Counted from the first letter of the stretch, positions 41,536 to 52,560 are shown. The stretch is DNA of 64,000 nt from Phymatolithon calcareum (GCA_977006965.1 OZ345354.1:1922001-1986000), one strand, 5' to 3'. Notes: a model not told the origin generated them from the letters alone. Made by a program: numbers and translations.

Positions 41536-44500
41536 ATGTTAGCAAGAGTACATAGTGTTACAGCACGAAGAGCCTATCCGATGCTAAGTGTGACGGAGGA
41601 GAAGGAGTGCCAATAACGACACCTCATGGAGTGGATCTTTAATCTAATGCCATGGAGGGGTGCAACGATATGGGTGCCATGATGAGGGCGCTTATGTGGT
41701 TGCAGTAAGCAGCTTTGCAATAGTGACGTCGAAGGATTATTGGAAGCTCCGTTTCGTGCTGTAGTGCTCTATATTCTTGCCGTTGAGGAACGCAGGTATG
41801 TGCGTGCCCTGGGCAACTTGGGGAGCCTGCTCAAACATGACCTAGACTATGTTCCGGCGGATCTATCTTGAGCCGTATAACTGTTTTTCTTTCCCGATGA
41901 AGAGATTGGTAACGTAGTCGCGAGTATGAAGACTTGTGCTCTTCTTCCACAGTGGGGAGATGGCGTGCAGGGACGTAAATGCGACAAGACGTTTTTCCTG
42001 TCGGCGGCATCTGAAACTCCATTTCTGCTGTTGCCCTCACTAACGCAGAGGTTGTGAACGTCATTTTTGAAGAATTTTGAGGAGAAACGAAGCTATGCCA
42101 ATGTGCATGCAATTAAATTTCTTCAATCTCTCATATACTATAGTCTTCGAACTTTGCCACAGACCGATGTTCTCCGTTGTGGATGAAACCGTAGATTTGA
42201 AGTGATATCGTTTAGTAGAACAGAGAATAGGCTCATATAATGTGGTGCAAAACACGCACCCAGCTGGTCCTCCTCGTGCAGATCAGCGCTATACGCGTAG
42301 CGTGTGGGAGGGCGGACTAGACTAATGAGGCTGGCACCATTGCTCAAGCATGCGGTCTAGAATGTTCCAGCATATCGCCTTCGTGCCTTCAAGCTAAGCA
42401 CAGGAGCAATTGAAAAGGGTGCAATTATGTGAGGCGTTTTTCAAATTGGCAATTTTGCTGTGTAACGGAGGATGAGTACCACGAAACGCGCCTTATATAG
42501 TGGATGCAAGGATACAAGAATGTGGGGTTTTGCACACAGAAACACTCATGGGACCGCAAGGGAGATGTGTTTCAGCCGCTAAGCCCTTGCAGCTTCGATA
42601 ATCTACTCATATCCGTGTGACGCGGGTTAATGTCTTAGCCCTAGCTGCAAAACCGTTCGCCGGAAAATGGTGGAGGGAAGAGCTTCGGGTCCATTTGTCA
42701 GATGCAAGGATGTGGGTACCATAACGTAGGTACATATTTAGTTGCAGTAAGCAGTTTAGCAAATTTCCTGAGTAGTGGAATCGAAAGATTACCAGAAGAC
42801 TCTCTGCGTGCTGAAGGGCTCTATATTCATGCAATCAACTTTTCCAATGTCACAGAAAGTATAATCTTCGAACTTGATACCGTTCCTAAGAAACAGTCCA
42901 TAATAATGTCAAGGACAGACTTGCCCAAGTCTCTCCTTTCCGTAGCTACGTAAAACACTACACGAGTGATAAGAACGCTTAGCGCGCGAAAGGCACTAAA
43001 TTCTTCTTTTGTACTGCACTGCTCATTGCCGTTTTGCCACGTCTACGACCAGATTTCGTTTCTAGGCCCGGTATTTTATCAAATATTGACCATGAGACCA
43101 TCGTAATTGGGGAGAGTCTCGAGACTTCTACTGGATATTACTGTTTTCTTCACCGGACCATGTTGTTGTGTTGATTCTAGCGTGGTGTAACTGCATGCCA
43201 TGAAAACTCCAATTCGTTCCAGTATTTACTTCCATAATTTTAGTTCCAGCTTCCTCAGAATTGCAAACTGGAATTCATGCACGTACTTTTGTGGCAGTAC
43301 GAGCAATACCTCTCCTCTTGACCATCTTATCCCGTGAGCCACCCAAACCGGACCTCTATGTGTGGAGCGACTTCGAATGAATGTATACGGGTTCAATATT
43401 GGCTCTGTGACACGTCAAAGCGTTCCAAAGGGAAAGAGGAGAGAGATTGACCTGAGCACAACACAATTGGATTGCTGGAGCGCAGCGCATACACGGCAAA
43501 AGTAGACGCTAGTTCACCGTGCGGGTTCCTACGATGCGCCGACGGTGCTGCCTTTATTATTCTATAAGTAAAGGAACTGCAGCAGTACGAGAGTATACCC
43601 AGGCATTAGAGAGGGTGCCATGGATGCGGCTCCACGCCCTTGAATGATCGGACAAACGAGTGCTCGCAGTTTTTGACAAATTCCAAGCGGATGTAAGTAA
43701 ATCCACAAGACTGATTCCGAACGGCTTAGGGAAGTGACACCGACAGTCCGGTCGCCACGCACGCACCCGTCAGCGCAAGCAAGGGGTTAGGACCCGTTCG
43801 AAACGAGGACTGCGGAGCATAGTGGACAGTATGAGCCTTGTGCTCTTCTTCCAGATGGGGAAGATAGCGTGCAAGGACGCATATTTTTTTTGCAACTGTT
43901 TAATTGTTTATTTGAAAGCCCTCATTAACACTCCTAAGACTGTACGAGAGCAGATTTTCGTAACTTGTTCATTCTAGTATATCACGTGGTCCCTATTACA
44001 GGGACTCATCGTTCATACGTATGCTCTCCATGTGGCGCTCTGCTGCCGTTCCGAATGCAGCAAGGACGCATCTGCGACAAGACGATTTTCTGTCCGCGGC
44101 ATTTGAAAATCTATTTACGCTGTTGTGCTAACGAACACAGAGGTTGTGAACGTCCTGGTTGAAGAATTGAGTGAAGAAACGAAGCTCTGCCAATTTGCAT
44201 GCATTTAACTTTCTTCAATCTCACATATACTCTAGTCTTCGACTTTGCCAAGACGAGATGTTCTCCATTGTGGATGAAACCGTAGATTTGAAGAGATATC
44301 GATTAGTCGAATAGGGAATGGACCCATACACGCGTGCTATAATGTGGTGCAGAAGGCGCACGCAGCTGATCCTCCTGGTGCTGTTCAGCGTTATACGCGT
44401 GGCGTGCGGGAGGGCGGATTGGTCTAATCAGACTGGCACTCTTTCTCAAGCATGCGGTCTAGAATGTACCAGGACATCCACTTTGTGCCTTCGAGCTATG

Positions 44501-44664
44501 CATACGAGCAATTGACGATTGTGAAAATATGTGAGGACAGATTTAATTTGGCAATTTGCTCTGAGACGGTGTAGGAGTGCCAATAAACGCGACTTATACA
44601 GTGGATCTTTATTTTAATGCCATGGAAGGATGCAAGAATGTTAATTTTTTGGTCTCGGAAACAC
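41536..44664. pseudogene. Degenerate Sel1-repeat coding debris
   Basis: Scattered Sel1-like phrases are readable on the plus strand, e.g. near 42,702-42,870 (SSLANFLSSGIERLPEDSLRAEGLY) and 43,560-43,650 (AVREYTQALERVP). They resemble better-preserved units at 46,700-46,970 (NLPQVV..YPRAVEESG..AMVKLANVLQEG). A block of about 400 bp at 42,000-42,420 recurs in diverged form at 44,065-44,480, shared sequence including GTGGATGAAACCGTAGATTTGAAG. No frame longer than about 80 codons survives. Sel1 repeats are helical adaptor repeats; nothing here could be functional. Confidence 0.45.
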
Positions 44665-45390
44665 TCATGGTAAGCACCGCTCAAAACGTCTAGCAAAACA
44701 GCAACGCAATCCTAATTTATTGTCGAAGCGTGTGCCGAGTGCGTTCGTTAGTTGGTTCGAATGGGACGTCGGATTGGAATATCGGTCGAATGTGAGAGTG
44801 TGCTCATTGCTTACGAGATGTTGCGGCGCTGTTTGTCGCCCTGTTGTGGTCGACGCTTCGCGCGCGACCGCTGCTGCACCCCTGAAGGATGCCGGGGCCG
44901 TTCCTCGTGTGTGGCCGGTGTGGAGTCTATTTAAACTCGGACCATGGACGAGCTGGAAGAGGGAGGGATATATCTGAGCTGGTCGGTTGTTGTGAAAAGA
45001 TGCTAATCGAGCTGTCTGCTCGGTTTGGCGCAAGAGGTTGAAGTGTAAGTAAAATAGCGGCTGGTGTGCGTGGTGGAGCTTCTGCTCCTGTTTCTGATGT
45101 TATCAAGCGCTCGCGTTGTATACGCGACCTTGCAGTACTGTAGATTTTGGAACCAAATCGCCGTGCAAGTAAATGCCATAATTTTCAGAAAAAAATGGCT
45201 TGGACACATATGACACTTCGCGTGGACAATGAGCATCGCATGGGGGATATGTGTTGATTTATTTTTAAAAGCTCCCAACGCCTCTCTTCAAGAGTAAAAG
45301 AGCCGCTTTTGCACGATTTTCTAAGCTAACGTAGTTTGACTATTCAGTATATCCTTGATTCGTATTTCTCTCCCAACAAGTTTTTTTCCT
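44665..45390. other. Unassigned stretch, partly GC-rich
   Basis: Open frames exist on both strands around 44,720-45,030, including an arginine/cysteine-rich plus-strand frame (CCGRRFARDRCCTPEGCRGR). None carries a recognisable motif. I see nothing else here. Confidence 0.3.
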
Positions 45391-46614
45391 TTCAAGTTTA
45401 TTTAAAAGCCCCACAGACTTCCGAAGATATGGGCGAGGCTTCCTCTTGTGCAGAAATCGGTGCCTTCATTTACTGAAGGTGTGTGCTTGAGCTACTTATA
45501 TACCCCTAGATAAGTGAAGCTAACTGTGATGACACGCATGGTCTCACACTCGGAGTATCAGCTGATAAAAATCAAGCTGATCACCTAGCAGACACAGTCT
45601 TGCTAACAGTAATAATCTTGAACGTTTACGCCTGTGGGAATCTTCCACAGGCATATTGCAGCGCGAGTTGTCTGTGCTTCACCTTGGGGAACATGAGAAT
45701 TGCTGGCAATTCTCTTGTCTTGTCGTATGGTATCTTCCTTTTCCGCTTCAATTCTAGGCGGTCTCCTTCCATTTCCAGAAATTTCGATCGAAGTGCTTGC
45801 GAAGACTGGTTTGTTTGGATATGCTTTACAGCTTCATCAAACGGCTCTCTGGTCCCCATCGCGGTGATATCTTTCCTCGTGTACTGCCATTCATGGTTGT
45901 TTCTGCTTTCGGGCACTTCATTTGAATACATACATTCTTTCGCCTTGTTCCTTCTCAGCATTTTGAAGGCCAAGATTTCTCGTCCAGGTGGGGCCGTCTG
46001 GATCAGGCACAGGAGACAGAGCCTGTCCGTCCTTCCTCGGGCCAGTGGCCCGAATACTTGATTGAAGAATGTTGCTTCTACTTCCTTGACGGCATTTTGT
46101 ACGTCTTCTGTCCAGGGCGTTAAGTGCATTGCGTACTCCCAGCGTGGCTGTACTAGCGCCTTTTATATTCGAATACACTTCTGTATACTCAGCCCTTTCT
46201 TGAACACTCCCAGTGTACGCAACTCGTACACGGCCGTCTTTGCTTTCTTTAGTCGTTGCATCATTAGCGTATCTGTGACTCCTCCGAGGTCGAGGGATAC
46301 TCCAAGTTATGTGACCTCAGGAACGTGTGTCAGAACCTTGTTCGCGAGCTCGAATGTCTTGCCCACGGTTTCCTCTGATTCGAGGACTTCGCTTTTCCCT
46401 TGTTTAGTGTTCCACGTCATCTCTCGCTCTTGTGCCTATTGGGTAGCTATATTCAATAGTCGTTGCAATGCAGCCGGGGATTTCGTAGAGAGAAGAACAT
46501 CGTCTGCGAAGAGGACAGAAGGAACTTCAGCCCAGGTTTTTGATACCCGGCTCATTCTCTCGACGAATTCATCCATAAAGATGTTGTAGAGTCCTGGACT
46601 GAGAGGGGACCCTT
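45391..46614 (-). pseudogene. 5'-truncated LINE (non-LTR retrotransposon) copy, reverse transcriptase fragment
   Basis: Minus-strand homology to the LINE at 47,445-50,761 begins abruptly at about 46,614 inside the RT motif (GSPLSPGLYNIFMDEF), followed by VLFADDVLLSTKSPA with the catalytic FADD. Several stops and shifts follow, for example a stop where SYLGISL has its tyrosine. The C-terminal 167 codons (45,626-46,129) are open and read MHLTPWT..FFNQVFGPLARGR and RKRKIPYDKTRELPAI. The stop region forms a hairpin GCCTGTGG/CCACAGGC. A minus-strand A-rich stretch near 45,380-45,415 may be the 3' tail. The start interrupts Sel1-coding sequence. I could not find a target-site duplication. Confidence 0.8.
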
Positions 46615-46974
46615 CTCCCCGCCACTGCGCCACAGTAAGCCCAAATTGACCATGGCATTCGCATGTCCTCTTTCCACGCCGTCCGTGTACAGCTTCGCTG
46701 CTCGAGGAACGTCAATCACTACATCATCACTACCTTCCTGCAGCACGTTTGCCAGCTTTACCATTGCAAAAACAACACCGCTCTCTTCCACCGCACGAGG
46801 ATACTGTTGCACTACCTGCGGAAGATTTGCCTGTACGGCTTCCCCGCCAGTTTCCGACATCACTGCTAGGTTGTACATTGCATTTCCATATTCGCCTTCA
46901 TCAATGGCGCATGTGTACAACTCCACCGCAAGAATATAGTGCACTACATTTTTTCGATTGAAGTTTATTTTCAA
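46615..46974 (-). pseudogene. Sel1-repeat protein fragment interrupted by the LINE
   Basis: Three Sel1-like units are readable in one frame: AVELYTCAIDEGEYGNAMYNL, then AVEESGVVFAMVKLANVLQEG and AAKLYTDGVERGHANAMVNLG. The frame then runs into LINE sequence at 46,614. The beginning of the gene is missing. This is the best-preserved Sel1 fragment in this part of the window and gives the template for reading the degraded ones. Confidence 0.65.
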
Positions 46975-47429
46975 ATAAACTTCAGTGCGTCCCAGTCTTA
47001 CGAATATACGGGAAAAGCTTCTTCAGTTGCTGCCGTCCAGCGTGTAGACCGTGAAAGACAGGACTGTCCTGTATTTATTAATTTTGAAAAATATTTCGCC
47101 GTGCTCACAAGTCTAGATTTCGCATTTTTGAATGCAAAGTAAAAACAATTTATCGACAGAGCAAGGAACTACATCGCAAAGTTGTGTCACGTTTGTTTGG
47201 CATCACGAAGCTTGTTTTGTAAGCATAGATGAAATGAATATGTGTGGCGCTTTGTGGGATCGTCAGCTCTTTTCACGTTTTTTATCCTAACAATCTAAAT
47301 CTGGGGCTGGCGCCAGCTTTCCAATGGCAAATGCAGTTTACGTCTGCCTCCAAAAGTAAACTTTGGGGAAGCACATTGGGGCTTGTACTAAAGTGAGATC
47401 TATGTTTATTTGCGGCCTCTGTATCGCGC
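46975..47429. other. Spacer before the second LINE
   Basis: No gene is recognised. It ends at the 15-bp target-site duplication of the LINE. Confidence 0.4.
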
Positions 47430-47444
47430 ATCTATTCTGTAGAC

Positions 47445-47633
47445 GTCAAGAGCACACAAGGGATCTGAAGCCACGAATTTCCGTCAAACTCTGGAAGGAC
47501 GACACAAAGCAAGAAGAGGTCCGGGAAATCTACGCAAGGACCATTCCAGGAATCCGCGAGGAGCTGCAAAGTTGCCGCACAAGAGAGGATCTAGACCGAC
47601 TGTACCGCAAAGTCGCGGAAACTCTATGCCATC
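47445..47633 (+). pseudogene. LINE ORF2 segment upstream of the hAT insertion
   Basis: The frame reads DLKPRISVKLWKDD and IYARTIPGIREELQ, then LDRLYRKVAETLCHP, a charged helical linker typical of the region between endonuclease and reverse transcriptase. It runs straight into the hAT element. It is in phase with the downstream reverse transcriptase once the 738-bp element plus one 8-bp duplication are subtracted (746 bp; 48,445 minus 746 falls in the same frame as 47,363). Confidence 0.75.
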
Positions 47634-48371
47634 CAGAGCATTGGAATTATTTATTTATTTTTATTCTTTTCTCGCGCAGTGTCGAGAATAAATATCAAGA
47701 CTGTTGAGCGCAGAAGGAATAAATTATTGTATTTAAGTTCAGTGAGGAATAAATAACTGGTTATTCCCAATTATTGGATCCATCTAGCTGCTTTCTGTCA
47801 CGATAGCATTGACGTCTTCGATTCCCCACACATCCGAGTTAGCATGAAGGAACATCTGCTTCTCGAAATTTGCAGGAATAACGCTTCTTCTTCTGTCATC
47901 CAACGCGTAACCAGCGATAGAGAAAAACCTCTCGCACATATTCGACGTGAAAAACTCATCGCGAACATGCTTACCGAAAACTCGCGGCATCTTGGGTGCT
48001 ACCAAACGGTGCTCGCCTGGTACGCAGTTCCCGTTGTACTGTGTTGATTGCCATGGTTTTCATAATCCTAAATGAGGAGTCCACAGCCGACACGTCATGT
48101 GCTATCGATGACAAACATGTCACTTTACTGTTCAAGAATACCATCGGGCCCAAATAAACAATATAATCGTCGGGCCAAAATGCTGTCATTCTCCCCCAGA
48201 AACGTAGACTTAGTCGAGCGTTCTCGAGTAAATAATGCTTTCAAATAAATAAAATAATTGTCGTAACCACGAAGATCTCAATAAATACAATAAATATGCG
48301 CGACTCAGGAATAAATTATTGGAACAATAATTTAAATAATTACAATAGCAATTATTTTTTCCAATGCTTTG
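47634..48371. mobile_element. hAT-family element, 738 bp, with 8-bp target-site duplication
   Basis: The 8-bp direct repeats ATGCCATC flank the element (47,626-47,633 and 48,372-48,379). The termini CAGAGCATTGGAA (47,634-47,646) and TTCCAATGCTTTG (48,359-48,371) are inverted repeats with one mismatch, fitting the hAT start CARAG. GAATAAAT-type motifs repeat near both ends. Inside, a minus-strand piece of hAT transposase survives. The element is far too short to be autonomous. Confidence 0.92.
47784..48030 (-). pseudogene. hAT transposase, C-terminal dimerisation-domain remnant
   Basis: The minus frame reads RLVAPKMPRVFGKHVRDEFF, then TSNMCERFFSIAGYALDDRR, VIPANFEKQMFLHANSDVW and a short tail. 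This is the Dimer_Tnp_hAT signature (S..cERxFS..g.....RR..L.p...e...fl..N...W). The catalytic core is missing. It belongs to the hAT element inserted into the LINE. Confidence 0.82.
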
Positions 48372-48444
48372 ATGCCATCCATGGAGACAGAAAAGAAGTA
48401 CCCCGCCTCGATACAAATCTTTTTGGAATTTTGAGCTGGAACGA

Positions 48445-50526
48445 ATGTGCAAAAGGCGCAAAAAATTGTACAAGAATGCACGAAAACTAAACACAGACGA
48501 GTCTTGGCAGCGGTACTCCAGCTGTCGAGCAGAGATACGAAAACTCGTAAATCAAAGAAAGAGACAGCTATACCAAGAATTCCTCGATGAGTTGCAAGAA
48601 AAGGATGGTCCTAAGGCTATAGAACAAATATGTCGGATGCAGAAGTTGAGAACGAGAAGAACGTCAAGAAACAAGATGACTGGGCGCCCTCTGCAAAAAA
48701 CGTTGTTCACAGCACACGTTTCAAAGACATGTCGAGACGATCGAGGTTGGCGGTCAAATCCCTCATACTTTGAGTGCCCAACTCAGATGCGCAATTTGAT
48801 AAGGTCGGCCATCATCAAATCTCCAACCAAAAAAGCCCCAGGCCTAGACGAGGTGAAAGCGGAAATATTGAAAGTGGATGTGGAGGGGAGCACAGAGCTA
48901 GTGTTTGAGCTGTGGGCTGCATGCGGCAGGTGTGGAACTCTCCCCATGGCTTGGCTGAAAGCTCTGCTAGTCCCACTACACAAAAAAGGGGATCACGATG
49001 ACCCAAAAAATTTCAGACCTATATCCCTACTGAGTCAAGTCAGAAAAATCGTGGAGGCCGCAATTGATACCCTACTCCGTCAAAGGTACAAGAACCACAA
49101 CATCCAATTAGGATTCCAGAAAGGGAAGAGTACAGAGCTAGCCATCCTTCGAGCACTGGAACTGCAGAAGAGAGGGCAGAGATGTATCGCAGTATTGGAT
49201 CTAAAAGCGGCGTATGACACAGTTCCAAGGAAACACCTGCAAGATCGAATGAGACTGTGTCTACCTCAGGAATTATGCGCGATGATCGAGGTTTTTTTGG
49301 TTGCTTCATGGGTATGCACAGTTGGGGATCCTCAGAAAAAGTGGTTCGTAGTCGACAGGGGAGTACCGCAAGGGTCCCCGTTGAGTCCAAGCTTGTACAA
49401 CTTGTTCATGGACGAGTTCGCCGAAAGAATTAGCCAAGTACCACGAGAAGTCGCCGACGTCGCAGGAGTACTGTTTGCGGACGATGTACTCCTCACGGCT
49501 AAATCGCCTGCTGGACTGCAAAGTCTTTTAGGCATTGCGTCAAAATGGGGAAAAGACCGGCAAATGACTTGGAACACGAACGCCGGAAAAAGTGAGGTTC
49601 TGTTGTCAGCGGACACGAGACCAGTTAACTTCAAGCTGTCAGGCAAAACACTAACGAAAGTCAAAGAAGTGTCATACCTTGGAATCTCACTGAGCAGTCA
49701 GGGGGTAACCGAGACAAGAATGCTCGAGCGCATCCGGAACGCCAAGATCGCTGTGTATCAGTTAAGACCCCTTGGTGTCTCCAGGCGCGGTATTAACGCG
49801 CTTAAAGCTATCAAGGTATACAAGGCACTGATACAGCCAAGATGGGAGTATGCCATGCATCTAACACCTTGGACGCCGAGAATCCAGACAGCTATTGAAG
49901 AGGTAGAGAGGACCTTTTTCTCTCAAGTCCTTGGACCAATCGCGAAAAACCGGTCTGCAAGACTTCGTCTTCTCTGTCGCATCCAAGCAGCTGAAGACAG
50001 GAGAATGGTTTTAGCGCTCAAAATGCTCGTGAGAGCCAAGACAAAAAAAGAGAGCCTACTGGCCGTCCCAAAGGATTGCAGAGACGTGGATGAATTGCAA
50101 TGGGTGTGTCGGGACATGGCAGCAATGCTAAGGCATGAGCAGTTCGAGAAGGCCTTGGAGTATCTTAAGCAAGGAATGTCGGCAGGATCCCTGAAAGCAT
50201 CACTCTTCAATGATGAAGGGGAGTCTTTGGAATCAAGCAGAAAGAGGAAGATACCGTACGATATAGTCGGAGCAATTCCAGTGATTTTAAGGCTTCCGAA
50301 AGTACGTCATCGTCAATTGGCGGTGAAGTGGGCGTTTGGGAGATTTCCCCCACTGAGCACGACACTACTAGAAGACAAATTTGGCGAAATCATATCAAGG
50401 CTATTGCACACGGTTGAAACGTCTTTGGCGAGATACCAGCTGACCGGAGAAGAGACCAAGAAGACCGAAGAAGCACTGGACCAGCTACTCTTCTTTACCA
50501 GTGCCTTTTACGAGGACATGGAATAG
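48445..50526 (+). CDS. LINE reverse transcriptase, 693-codon intact frame
   Basis: The nominal start is an internal methionine; the true frame enters from the hAT junction. Reverse transcriptase motifs appear in order: KAPGLDEVKAEIL, FRPISLLSQVRKIVEA, IQLGFQKGKSTELAI, motif A VLDLKAAYDTVPR, RGVPQGSPLSPSLYNLFMDE, motif C VLFADDVLL (catalytic D346, D347), GKSEVLLS and VSYLGISLS. The C-terminal 250 residues (MHLTPWTPRIQTA.., RKRKIPYD.., LPKVRHRQLAVKWAFGRFPP) are shared with the truncated copy at 45,626-46,129. The clade is not determined. No stop interrupts it, so the insertion is young, but it lacks its endonuclease. Confidence 0.92.
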   Translation: MCKRRKKLYKNARKLNTDESWQRYSSCRAEIRKLVNQRKRQLYQEFLDELQEKDGPKAIEQICRMQKLRTRRTSRNKMTGRPLQKTLFTAHVSKTCRDDRGWRSNPSYFECPTQMRNLIRSAIIKSPTKKAPGLDEVKAEILKVDVEGSTELVFELWAACGRCGTLPMAWLKALLVPLHKKGDHDDPKNFRPISLLSQVRKIVEAAIDTLLRQRYKNHNIQLGFQKGKSTELAILRALELQKRGQRCIAVLDLKAAYDTVPRKHLQDRMRLCLPQELCAMIEVFLVASWVCTVGDPQKKWFVVDRGVPQGSPLSPSLYNLFMDEFAERISQVPREVADVAGVLFADDVLLTAKSPAGLQSLLGIASKWGKDRQMTWNTNAGKSEVLLSADTRPVNFKLSGKTLTKVKEVSYLGISLSSQGVTETRMLERIRNAKIAVYQLRPLGVSRRGINALKAIKVYKALIQPRWEYAMHLTPWTPRIQTAIEEVERTFFSQVLGPIAKNRSARLRLLCRIQAAEDRRMVLALKMLVRAKTKKESLLAVPKDCRDVDELQWVCRDMAAMLRHEQFEKALEYLKQGMSAGSLKASLFNDEGESLESSRKRKIPYDIVGAIPVILRLPKVRHRQLAVKWAFGRFPPLSTTLLEDKFGEIISRLLHTVETSLARYQLTGEETKKTEEALDQLLFFTSAFYEDME

Positions 50527-50591
50527 AAAAACAAAGGATAAGAATTGCGAGCTCGAATCGCCGCTGAGCGCATAGAGGACTCTAAGCTTTT

Positions 50592-50612
50592 CCCACATCC
50601 GTCCGATGTGGG
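50592..50612 (+). other. 3' hairpin of the LINE
   Basis: CCCACATC and GATGTGGG form a perfect 8-bp stem with a 5-nt loop (CGTCC), 66 bp after the stop codon. It may be the RNA structure recognised by the reverse transcriptase at the 3' end. The truncated copy has a different stem, GCCTGTGG/CCACAGGC, overlapping its stop codon. Confidence 0.6.
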
Positions 50613-50776
50613 TTTTTGCAGCTAGGGCCACGATATACAAGATTGCGGAAGAAGCATATATGAATTTTATACTATGCTACAAGGCTGTAGCAACCGAAAC
50701 GCATCTCCCTTACAGTCTAAAGAGTGTTACTGAGAGCGTTTAATAAATACTACTAAAAAAAATCTATTCTGTAGAC

Positions 50777-51600
50777 AAGAGACTATCGAATCGCTTCCTC
50801 TTCCAATGGCCTCTGTCGACCTTTGTATGTTTCTGCCTTTCCTTGCTGTCCACCTCCACTTTTCATTGCCAGAATAGGAGCCGAAAAGCGTGCTCTCCTT
50901 GGACTTCTTTTGGATCTCTGGAGGAAATAAAAATTTCCGTAATGAGTTGAAAAACAATATCCTTCAAACAGTCAGCAGTCCAGTGCCACAGAGTTTCTAA
51001 AAAAAGGCTTCGTCGTGTCCGCACCTCGTCGAACGGGACGTACAGGATCTCAAATGCCATTATTACTCCATAAATTGGTTGCGGCGTGCGGCTCTTGTCA
51101 TTTCCGCACAATAGAACTACAGAACATGATAGCGTACATGATCGAATGGAATGACCCGGTGCGAAGCTTCATACCCTCTGATTAGTACAGTCATGAGATC
51201 GAAAAGGAATTTGGCAAAGACGTAGAAATCGAGAGCGTGCAGCAAATGATAAAGGATTGGGATATGGATCAGAAGATTGAAAAAGAACGTCCAAAAAGAC
51301 TATACAGCTAGAATGGAAAAAAGACGAAGAAGGATATTCAAGAAGAATCCACTCCTCGGCGTCGGCAAAAACCCACTGGTCCTTACCCTAAAATGAAGCT
51401 CTCATAGAAACCGTTGTGTCCAATCGTTCATGGGAAGAATTCCAAGGAATCTGTCACTTTTGGAAGACAAACTTGGGCGACTGGGGAAATGGGGCACATT
51501 ACCATGCAGCAAGTGACGCTCAAGCCTTCATCGATAAGAGAAGAAGAAAGGAGAGTCGCAATGGCGATTAATATGAGCCTCAACTATACTCATTAAGTTG
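50777..51600. other. Flank of the LINE with unidentified coding remnants
   Basis: A minus-strand frame at 50,863-51,111 (RSLFLETLWHWTADCLKDIVFQLITEIFISS) and plus-strand pieces near 51,190-51,310 (EKEFGKDVEIESVQQMIKDWDMDQKIEKER) look protein-like. I recognise no family, and stops interrupt both. Confidence 0.35.
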
Positions 51601-51836
51601 TAGGACGGTGAGCAAAGCAAGAACAGCCGGAATCAAGGTGCCTTTTAAGCTCCCGTTGCGTAGCGAGCCACATTTACAATAAATTGCAATATTTTAGATT
51701 GGGACTATTCACAGAGGCAATTTGACACAATCGAGGTTGTCGTAAATCGTAAACGGAATAGAATATATTTGCAGACACTCAGTGTGAGAAGTACCTCTAG
51801 ACCTGGCTAAAATTAAATAAAATTAATTAAATTTGA
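51601..51836 (+). repeat. Diverged copy of the element-end sequence that precedes DR-A
   Basis: AGCTCCCGTTGCGTAGCGAGCC, then TTTACAATAAATTGCAAT and GAGGTTGTCGTAA, align with 57,755-57,850 and 63,885-63,980 but with many differences. It marks the left edge of the tandem duplication, where near-identity stops. Confidence 0.7.
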
Positions 51837-52349
51837 AACTAAAGTTATGGTACTGCGCGAGCCTGCGAGCCCACAATATGGTATGGTATTAGCGGAGATG
51901 TTGAGTTATGACACCCATGTTTCTAAAAATTTAATTGGACGAGATTATGGAAATGATTGGACCACATTCATCGAGTCAGCGATTTCATTGGGCGAGATTT
52001 CGAAATGATTGGACCACATTCATCGTGTTCTGTGATTTCATTGGACGAGACGGTCCAAATGATTGGACCACATTCATAGCGTTCTGTGATTTCATTGGTC
52101 CTCTCAGAGATTAAAATTTGCAGATTTTGCAATTTAAAAAAATTGACAATTTTACGTTTTCGCCAATATTTTGGCTATTGAAAAGTTGGACGTTTCAGAA
52201 ATTCTGATGATTCCCGCCTTCTTTGAGACTTTCGAAGAGGCGTTTTGAAGCGCCTCCCTTACTTAAATTCTCAAAAATCCTCCAGATTTCGCATATTGAA
52301 ATCATTTTCCACTCCACGAGTACCACTGGCTCCCCGTTTCCTGTATCCC

Positions 52350-52560
52350 TTGGACACGATTGCTTCGTGGCCTGCAGATGTTCTTTAGAGCAGTGGCAGG
52401 AGGTACCGCTACATGCTTTGTTCAAATTTCGTAACTACTATGTCATAGAATTATCAGCATGCACCATCTCTGACTATGTCGTTCATATCACCCATTCTTG
52501 TTTCCGCTCGAACACTCCCTAATCTCACTCTGAATATTCACTTGAACCTTAACCATCATT
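52350..52560 (+). repeat. HPM repeat, copy 7
   Basis: The left arm has changed to GCCTGCAG, so the stem with TGGCAGG is weakened. The rest of the family sequence (GTAACTACTATGTCATAGAATT) is kept. It is joined directly to the DR-A tail at CTTGGACACGATTGCTTC. Confidence 0.75.

Larger units (their letters stand above)
47430..50776 (+). mobile_element. LINE insertion, 5'-truncated, flanked by a 15-bp target-site duplication
   Basis: ATCTATTCTGTAGAC occurs at 47,430-47,444 and again at 50,762-50,776, immediately after an A-run (CTAAAAAAA). This brackets a non-LTR retrotransposon copy at 47,445-50,761. The 5' end lies within the linker after the endonuclease, so the copy lacks the endonuclease. 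The 3' untranslated region (50,527-50,754) contains an 8-bp stem CCCACATC/GATGTGGG at 50,592-50,612. The insertion itself was later hit by a hAT element at 47,634-48,371. Confidence 0.9.

Noticed and set aside
44740-44770. Possible tRNA B box (GGTTCGAATGGG)
   Set aside because: No cloverleaf can be formed around it and no A box lies at the right distance. No tRNA or rRNA gene was found in the window.
47363-47707. 114-codon frame read as a small independent gene
   Set aside because: Its first third lies outside the LINE (before the 47,430 duplication), its middle is LINE linker and its end is hAT terminus. It is a chance reading across three units.
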